Below, one piece after another: positions 58,722-64,000 of a stretch of DNA of 64,000 nt (positions are counted from its first letter, which is position 1; every line of letters begins with the position of its first letter). The position numbers and the translations under genes are program-made. The stretch comes from Hsuehochloa calcarea (lineage: Eukaryota > Streptophyta > Magnoliopsida > Poales > Poaceae): positions 53,925,519 to 53,989,518 of the forward strand of contig CM070594.1 in the NCBI GenBank assembly GCA_036346395.1, written 5' to 3'. Under the pieces are notes generated by a model. It worked only from the letters and a program-made list of their open reading frames with translations. It did no database searches and had not been told where the DNA came from.

Positions 58722-61072
58722 GGTATATCTATTTAATGAGGCACAAGTTGGAATCCTTTGAAAAGTTCAAAGAGTTCTAGAATGAGGTACAGAATCAACT
58801 TGGCAAGACAATCAAGTCTTTACGATCTGATCATGGAGGAGAATTTTTGAGCCATGATTTTGGTGATCACTTGAAACAATGTGGAATTGTTCCACATCTT
58901 ACACCACCGGGTACTCCACAGTGGAATGGGGTGTCCGAGCGACGTAATCGGACCTTGTTGGACATGGTTCGGTCAATGATGAGCCAATCGGATCTCCTAT
59001 TGTATTTTTTGGGCTACGCTCTAGAAAATGCTGCTTTCACTTTGAATAGGGTACCATCTAAGTCAGTATACAAGACACTATATGAGATATGGACTGTGAA
59101 GAGTCCTAGTTTGTCTTTTCTAAAGATTTAGGGATGTGATGTCTATGTTAAACGTTTGACGTCTGACAAACTCACACCCAAGTCAGATAAATACTTCTTT
59201 ATAGGATATCCCAGGGAAACCAAAGGATATTATTTCTACAATCGAGAGGAGGGCAAAGTTTTTGTTGCCCGAAATAGTATCTTTTTGGAGAAAGAGTTTC
59301 TTTCAAAAGGAGTTAGTAGGAGAAAAATACAACTCGAAGAAGTTTGGGAAATATATGAAAGTTTTTCAACTCCTACCGATCCTCAACAGGACGAACAAAG
59401 TGTTGTTGAACCTATAGATGAGGCATCAGCCCCTCGCAGATCTAAAAGGCCACGTCAATTGCCTATAAGGTATGGGCACGACGTATTATTGTTGAATGAT
59501 TATGAGCCTAAAACTTATAAGGAAGCGATGATAGAGCCAGACTCTTAGAAATGGCTTGGAGCCATGAAGTCTGAAATAGACTCCATGAGTGTCAATCAGG
59601 TTTGGAACCTGGTCGATCCACTTGATGGTGTTAAAACCATTGAGTGCAAGTGGATCTATAAGAAAAAGATTGATATAGATGGAAATATTCACATTCATAA
59701 AGCTCGACTTATCACAAAAGGGTTTCGACAAGTTCAAGGAGTTGACTACGATGAGACTTTCTCACCAGTAGCGATGCTTAAATCTATTTGGATCATTCTA
59801 GCTATTGTTGCATATTTCGACTATGAGATATGGCAGATGGATGTCAAAACGGCTTTCCTTAATGAAAACCTAAGTGAGGATGTGTACATGACACAACCTG
59901 AAGGTTTTGTTGATCCAAAGAATGCTAGTAAAGTGTGCAAACTTTAGAAATCCATTTATGGGTTGAAGCAAGCATCTCGGAGTTGGAATTTACGTTTTGA
60001 TGAGGAAATCAAAAGGTTTGGTTTCGTCAAGAGCAAAGAAGAGCCTTGTGTTTACATGAAGGTTAGTGGGAGCGCACTTGTAATCCTAATCTTATATGTG
60101 GATAATATATTATTGATTAGGAATGACATTCCTATGCTGGAATCCATTAAGGTGTCATTGAAAAATAGTTTTTCTATGAAAGACCTAGGAGAGGCAGCAT
60201 ATATCTTGGGTATAAAGATCTATAGAGATAGATCAAGAAGGCTAATTGGATTAAGCCAAAGTACTTATATTGACAAGGTGTTGAATCGATTCAACATGCA
60301 TGATGCCAAGAAAGGGTTCTTGCCTATGTTACATGGCATAAGTCTTAGCAAGAGTCAGTGCCATTCGATCACTGATGAGCGAGACCGTATGAATAGTATG
60401 TTATATGCTTCGGCCATTGGATCTATTATGTATGCCATGATTTGTACTCGACCATATGTATCATATGCTCTAAGTGTTACGAGCAGATACCGGGCTGATC
60501 CCGGTGAAGGTCACTAGACAGCTGTGAAAAACATTCTTAAATACTTGAGAAGAACTAAGAATGTGTTCCTATTTAATGGCGGTGATGAAGTGCTCGTTGT
60601 AAAGGGTTACACCGATACAAGCTTCCAAACTGATAAAGATGATTATCGTTCGCAATCTGGCTTTATATTCATTTTGAATGGAGGAGCAGTGAGCTGGAAT
60701 AGTTCCAAGCAAGAAACGGTTGCTGATTCTACGACGGAGGCCGAGTACATTGCAGCCTCTGAAGCTGCAAAAGAAGGTGTTTGGATAAGAAATTTTATTA
60801 CTGAGTTGGGTGTAGTTCCGAGTGCCTTGAGCCCAATGGATTGTGACAATAATGGAGCCATTGCGCAGGCTAAGGAGCCTAGATCCCATCAGAAGTCCAA
60901 ACATATACTCGGGCGTTATCATCTCATTCGCGAACTGGTCGATAGAGGAGATGTTGAGATATGCAAAGTTCAAACGGATTCAAATGTTGCTGATCCGTTG
61001 ACTAAGCCTCTCTCACAACCAAAGCATGAGGCGCACACAAGAGCTATCGGTATTAGATACTTAAATGATTAA
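58722..61072 (+). pseudogene. C2 integrase core, RT and RNase H
   Basis: The integrase core resumes after G3, with the second Asp in SLRSDHGGEF and Glu in NGVSERRNRTLLDM, so the DDE triad is complete across the split. RT runs from about 59550 to 60150, with VWNLVDPLDGVKTIECKWIY, MDVKTAFLNENL and the catalytic motif reading YVDN (LYVDNILLI, near 60095) in place of YVDD. RNase H (about 60590-61072) has GYTDTSFQTD, STTEAEYIAASEA and ADPLTKPLSQPKHE. Stops at about 58778, 59129, 59547, 59945 and 60516 separate otherwise collinear blocks, mostly by single substitutions. Confidence 0.9.
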
Positions 61073-61092
61073 CTCTTGTGCAAGTAGGAGAC

Positions 61093-62552
61093 TGTTGGAA
61101 ATATGCCCTAGAGGCAATCATAGAGATAATGATATTTCATTATGTTCATGATTTTTGATAACATGTTATTCCTTGCATGAATCATTTGTTACAGATCAAT
61201 AAATATGTGACTTGTTGGTGGAACTCTTTAACTTATATGATGTCATTCTAAATGTATCCCTGGTCGGGTATCACTGGTCGGAACACCAGTGACTCTACGA
61301 CCAGCACATGTATTGATTGATGATCATGTTTCACCGATCATAGATATAGGGATATCGAATCAATAATGTGAGCACATGTTAGAGAACATGGGGTTGGATA
61401 GACCCATCATTGAGACACTATTGAGATTGTTATGAATCTTTGTGTGATTAGTTGGTCTCAAGTAATGGTGATGTATAATCCTTAAACCTGAGATCAGCAT
61501 GGTTCCCGACATGTGTAATAGCACTCTTAGGGGTTGTCAAACGCTACTTGTAACTGTGTAGTTATAAAAGTAGCTTTCGGGTATGCTATGAAACATGCGA
61601 AGCGATGTGACTGGTTGAGATGGGATTTGTCACTCCTATCATAGCAGGAGAGATGTCTCTGGGCCCCTCGTGGTGATCGGATATAGAAAGTGCATGGCCA
61701 GGCCACTAGTAGTCGAATTGTTAACCACATGAAGTTATCTGACACTCGATCGAGAAAGTATTGAACAGTCCATGGATGACACATCATCTCACCTGGAGTT
61801 CAACCAGACATCGTGGGGCAAAGGGAGAATGGATGAGTAGGTCGCTTAGTTTGATGAGTTACAGACTAGTCGTATGGAAATACGTGCTGGTCATAGACTG
61901 GTCGAACGTAATCACAAAATGGTAAGGACCTGGTCGTAAGGAGTTACGAACTGGTCGGGACCAGATACGATCAGGTCGTATGGAGATACGAACTGATCGT
62001 AAGTGATGAGGACCTGGTCATATATCATATTACATCAAGGTTCGTCCGATATTTTCTATGTATATTTGGGAGTCGTTATGTGCTGCTAGGTACCGCTAAC
62101 GACTGGTGGTCGGAATAGAGTTTCCGAGTCATAACTGATTACACATGAACCTGTAGGGTCGCACACTTAAAGGGCTAGGATCTATTTTGGATTGTGATCC
62201 GAATTCGTATAGGCCACGAGTTCCTAATGGGTCTCAAGGTCGAGACCCATCATGGATGCCTATATAAAGAGGGGCGGTGGCATGGGGTGAGGGTGTGGAT
62301 GATCTTTGGAAGAACTCTCGAAACCATAATAGCCACACCTTCTCAACTGCGCTGCCGGTGCTAGCACTCCAGCGCATGGTGATCCTGCCCCGTACGTGTG
62401 ACTACGACTACATCAACTCGCTACAACAACTCTACTTCCGCTATGAGTCGGCGCGTCTAGCGGTAATCTCGTGATCTATTTCTAACTGTGGTTCCTTGGT
62501 TGCACGGTAAAAAATTTGTTTGTGCTATCGTAGCCTTGCCCGTAACCTAACA
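61093..62552 (+). mobile_element. C2 3' LTR
   Basis: 1460 bp. It differs from the 5' LTR mainly by substitutions, plus one 163-bp deletion at 62400/62401 that removes the 33-bp repeats. TATA box at 62261-62269. Followed by the TSD CTTTG and C3 gag. Confidence 0.93.
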
Positions 62553-62557
62553 CTTTG

Positions 62558-62656
62558 GACATCACAACAGCAGGAGCTGTTGTTGCCGAAGAAGAGAAGT
62601 TGGATATGGAGCAGATTAAGGCAGAAGTTTTTTCATACTTCGCTAATTCAATCTAG
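62558..62656 (+). pseudogene. C3 gag, C-terminal end
   Basis: Continues the gag frame interrupted at 42273 (DITTAGAVVAEEEKLD...) and ends at TAG 62654-62656. Acidic tail after the zinc knuckle. About 110 bp of non-coding sequence separate it from pol. Confidence 0.75.
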
Positions 62657-62676
62657 TGCATGCATTGCACTTAGAT
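62651..62676 (+). repeat. Inverted repeat on the C3 gag stop codon
   Basis: ATCTAGTGCA and TGCACTTAGAT pair around a TGCAT loop with one bulged base; the gag TAG lies in the 5' arm. It could form an RNA hairpin at the gag terminus. Confidence 0.7.
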
Positions 62677-62766
62677 TTTATAGTTATTTGCAGTTTATGG
62701 TTGTGATAGAACATTGAATTTTGAATAATGGTTGTAAGCTCTAGGAGAGCAAAATAATAAATTCTT

Positions 62767-64000
62767 ATGATGAGTCCTACAAGATTTTTTTCCCGTATTA
62801 ATAATAGCAAGTTGTGTTCTATTTTGAAGTATTTTACTTATGTGTGTGGATTGCTTCCTACCCCATATGAGCAAATATTTTATATATCAGAACGCGTGTG
62901 GCGCCCTATGGAGAAAGTGTGTTTAGCAAATAGCGGCACAATGAATACCATATTGAGAGAGATAAAAAAATTTCAGTCGATCTGCAAGAATGCTGGTAGT
63001 CTTACGACAATCGCGGGTAGTGATACTTGTATAATAGGCTAAGGAAGCCACAATTATACTCCCGATGGGCACAACATTGATCAAAAAAAGAAGCCTTATT
63101 GTATCCAGAATCGACTTGTAGTCTCTTAAGTTTTAAAGATATTCGTGCTAACGGTCTCCATGTAGAGACTGAAGAAGAGTATGGTAAGTAATACCTGCTC
63201 ATTACAAAGAGCAAAGAAAATAGGAAAATGGTATTAGAACGACTTCCTTCATATGAATCTGGCTATACTACACTCATATTAAGGCACTTGTAGGCTATAC
63301 TGTCCTGAAAATTACTTTTAGAAGCTCTGAACTTTTCTGTCTCTGGCATGATAGATTAGACCACCCCGGTCTTAGAATGATGAGAAATATAATTGCTAAT
63401 TCTCAGGGACACGATTTCAATATAAAGAATTTCCCGAATCAGGAAGATTTTGTGTGCTCCGCATGTGCCACCGGAAAACTGATTACTAGACACTCTACTC
63501 TGAAAGTAAAGGATGAAATGTCTACATTCCTGGACCGTATCCAGGGAGATATTTGCGGTCCTATACAGCCCCTATTAGGGTCATTTAGGTACTTTATAGT
63601 GATCATCGATGCTTCCTTGAAATGGTCGCATGTATGCTTATTATCTATGAGAAATCATACTTTTGCAAAGTTGATCTCGCAGATAATCAAAATTAAAAAT
63701 AATTTCTCTGATCATCATGTGAAGTCCATCAGAATGGATAACGCCAGAGAATTTACTTCAAATGCATTTGATGATTATTGTATGAAAATGAGAATTACCG
63801 TTGAACATTCCGTACCACATGTCCACACCCAGAATGGACTAATAGAGGCAATAATTAAAAGAATTAAATTTATTGTTTGGCCGCACTAGCAGAATTGTAA
63901 TTTACCAACTACATGTTGGGGACACGTAGTCCTACACACAGCAACTCTCATCAATTTTCGACCGTCAGCGTGTAACATCAATTCAACTATGCAACTAGCG
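62767..64000 (+). pseudogene. C3 pol: protease region and integrase, running off the edge
   Basis: The first block (62767-63042) has WRPMEKVCLANSGTMNTILREIKKF, the protease zone of this copia group; N-S-G replaces the usual D-[ST]-G at the active site. After frameshifts comes LERLPSYESGYTT. The pre-integrase finger (FVCSACATGK near 63450) and integrase core are open from 63377 to 63889, with D in IQGDICGPI, D in SIRMDNAREF and E in NGLIEAIIKRI, so the DDE triad is intact. The frame closes at 63887-63889 and degraded pol continues to the edge. Confidence 0.83.

Larger units (their letters stand above)
42274..62552 (+). mobile_element. C2: Angela/BARE-like Ty1-copia, split by G3
   Basis: Perfect TSD CTTTG (42269-42273 and 62553-62557). 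The 5' LTR is 42274-43896 and the 3' LTR 61093-62552, both TGTTGGAAATATGCCCTAGAG...CCTAACA. The PBS TGGTATCAGAGCC is complementary to initiator Met tRNA. gag, PR, INT, RT and RNase H are in copia order; INT is split by G3 at 46933/58717. Without G3 the element is about 8.5 kb, normal for Angela. Stops at 45528 and elsewhere and a YVDN RT motif argue against activity. Confidence 0.93.
39713..64000 (+). mobile_element. C3: Ty1-copia element, split by C2 and cut by window edge
   Basis: Own sequence: 39713-42273 and 62553-64000. Order: short LTR, primer-site region, long leader, gag with CCHC knuckle, then protease and integrase, running off the right edge. C2 inserted within gag; the CTTTG duplication marks both junctions, and gag sense continues across them. 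The 3' LTR lies outside the window, so left LTR limits rest on TG/CA and the primer-site-like sequence only. Stops in gag and pol make it non-autonomous. Confidence 0.82.

Overview
The window is plant nuclear DNA, almost certainly from a grass (Poaceae). Evidence: a GC-rich single-exon PADRE/DUF4228 gene, an intron-bearing relic of a MORN-type PIP5K, and nested LTR retrotransposons of types common in grass genomes. These are Angela/BARE-like Ty1-copia with a TGTTGG LTR start and a TGGTATCAGAGCC primer site, Tat/RIRE2-like Ty3-gypsy with an antisense gypsy-associated ORF, a Tekay-like chromovirus, SIRE-like copia, and a CACTA-type MITE. I cannot name the species. The only apparently intact host gene is at 2253-2819. 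Everything from about 8.9 kb to the right edge is mainly transposon.

Layout. 1-1137: LTR fragments. 1138-3060: promoter, coding region and 3' UTR of the PADRE-domain gene. 4876-6830: minus-strand PIP5K pseudogene with at least five exons, recognisable splice sites and in-frame stops. 8909-10422: solo LTR (TSD GCTCC). 11353-39598: a minus-strand Tat-like gypsy element (called G1) that has received four insertions: a CACTA MITE (19320-19842, TSD GAT), a SIRE-like copia that has lost its left end (C1, 20146-26733), a solo SIRE-like LTR (27291-30043) and a plus-strand Tat-like element (G2, 31294-37921, TSD GTCAT). 39713 to beyond 64000: a plus-strand copia (C3) whose gag is split by an Angela-like copia (C2, 42274-62552, TSD CTTTG). 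C2's integrase is in turn split by a minus-strand chromovirus (G3, 46934-58716, TSD ATATG).

Relative ages follow from nesting: G1 precedes C1, the MITE, the solo LTR and G2; C3 precedes C2, which precedes G3. Target-site duplications give base-level boundaries for most elements. All retroelement coding regions carry stops or frameshifts, so none looks autonomous as read here.

The most unusual signals are: (i) an intron-containing ORF antisense to gag-pol inside G1; (ii) short palindromic or tandem motif arrays in several unrelated LTRs, including a GGTCGTA/TACGACC motif found in both copia and gypsy LTRs; (iii) the two LTRs of G3, which differ mainly by tiny indels concentrated in GC-rich DNA, although G3 is the youngest element of its nest; (iv) a G2 copy that lost the end of pol and nearly all of its 3' LTR but kept the last 27 bp and a perfect TSD.
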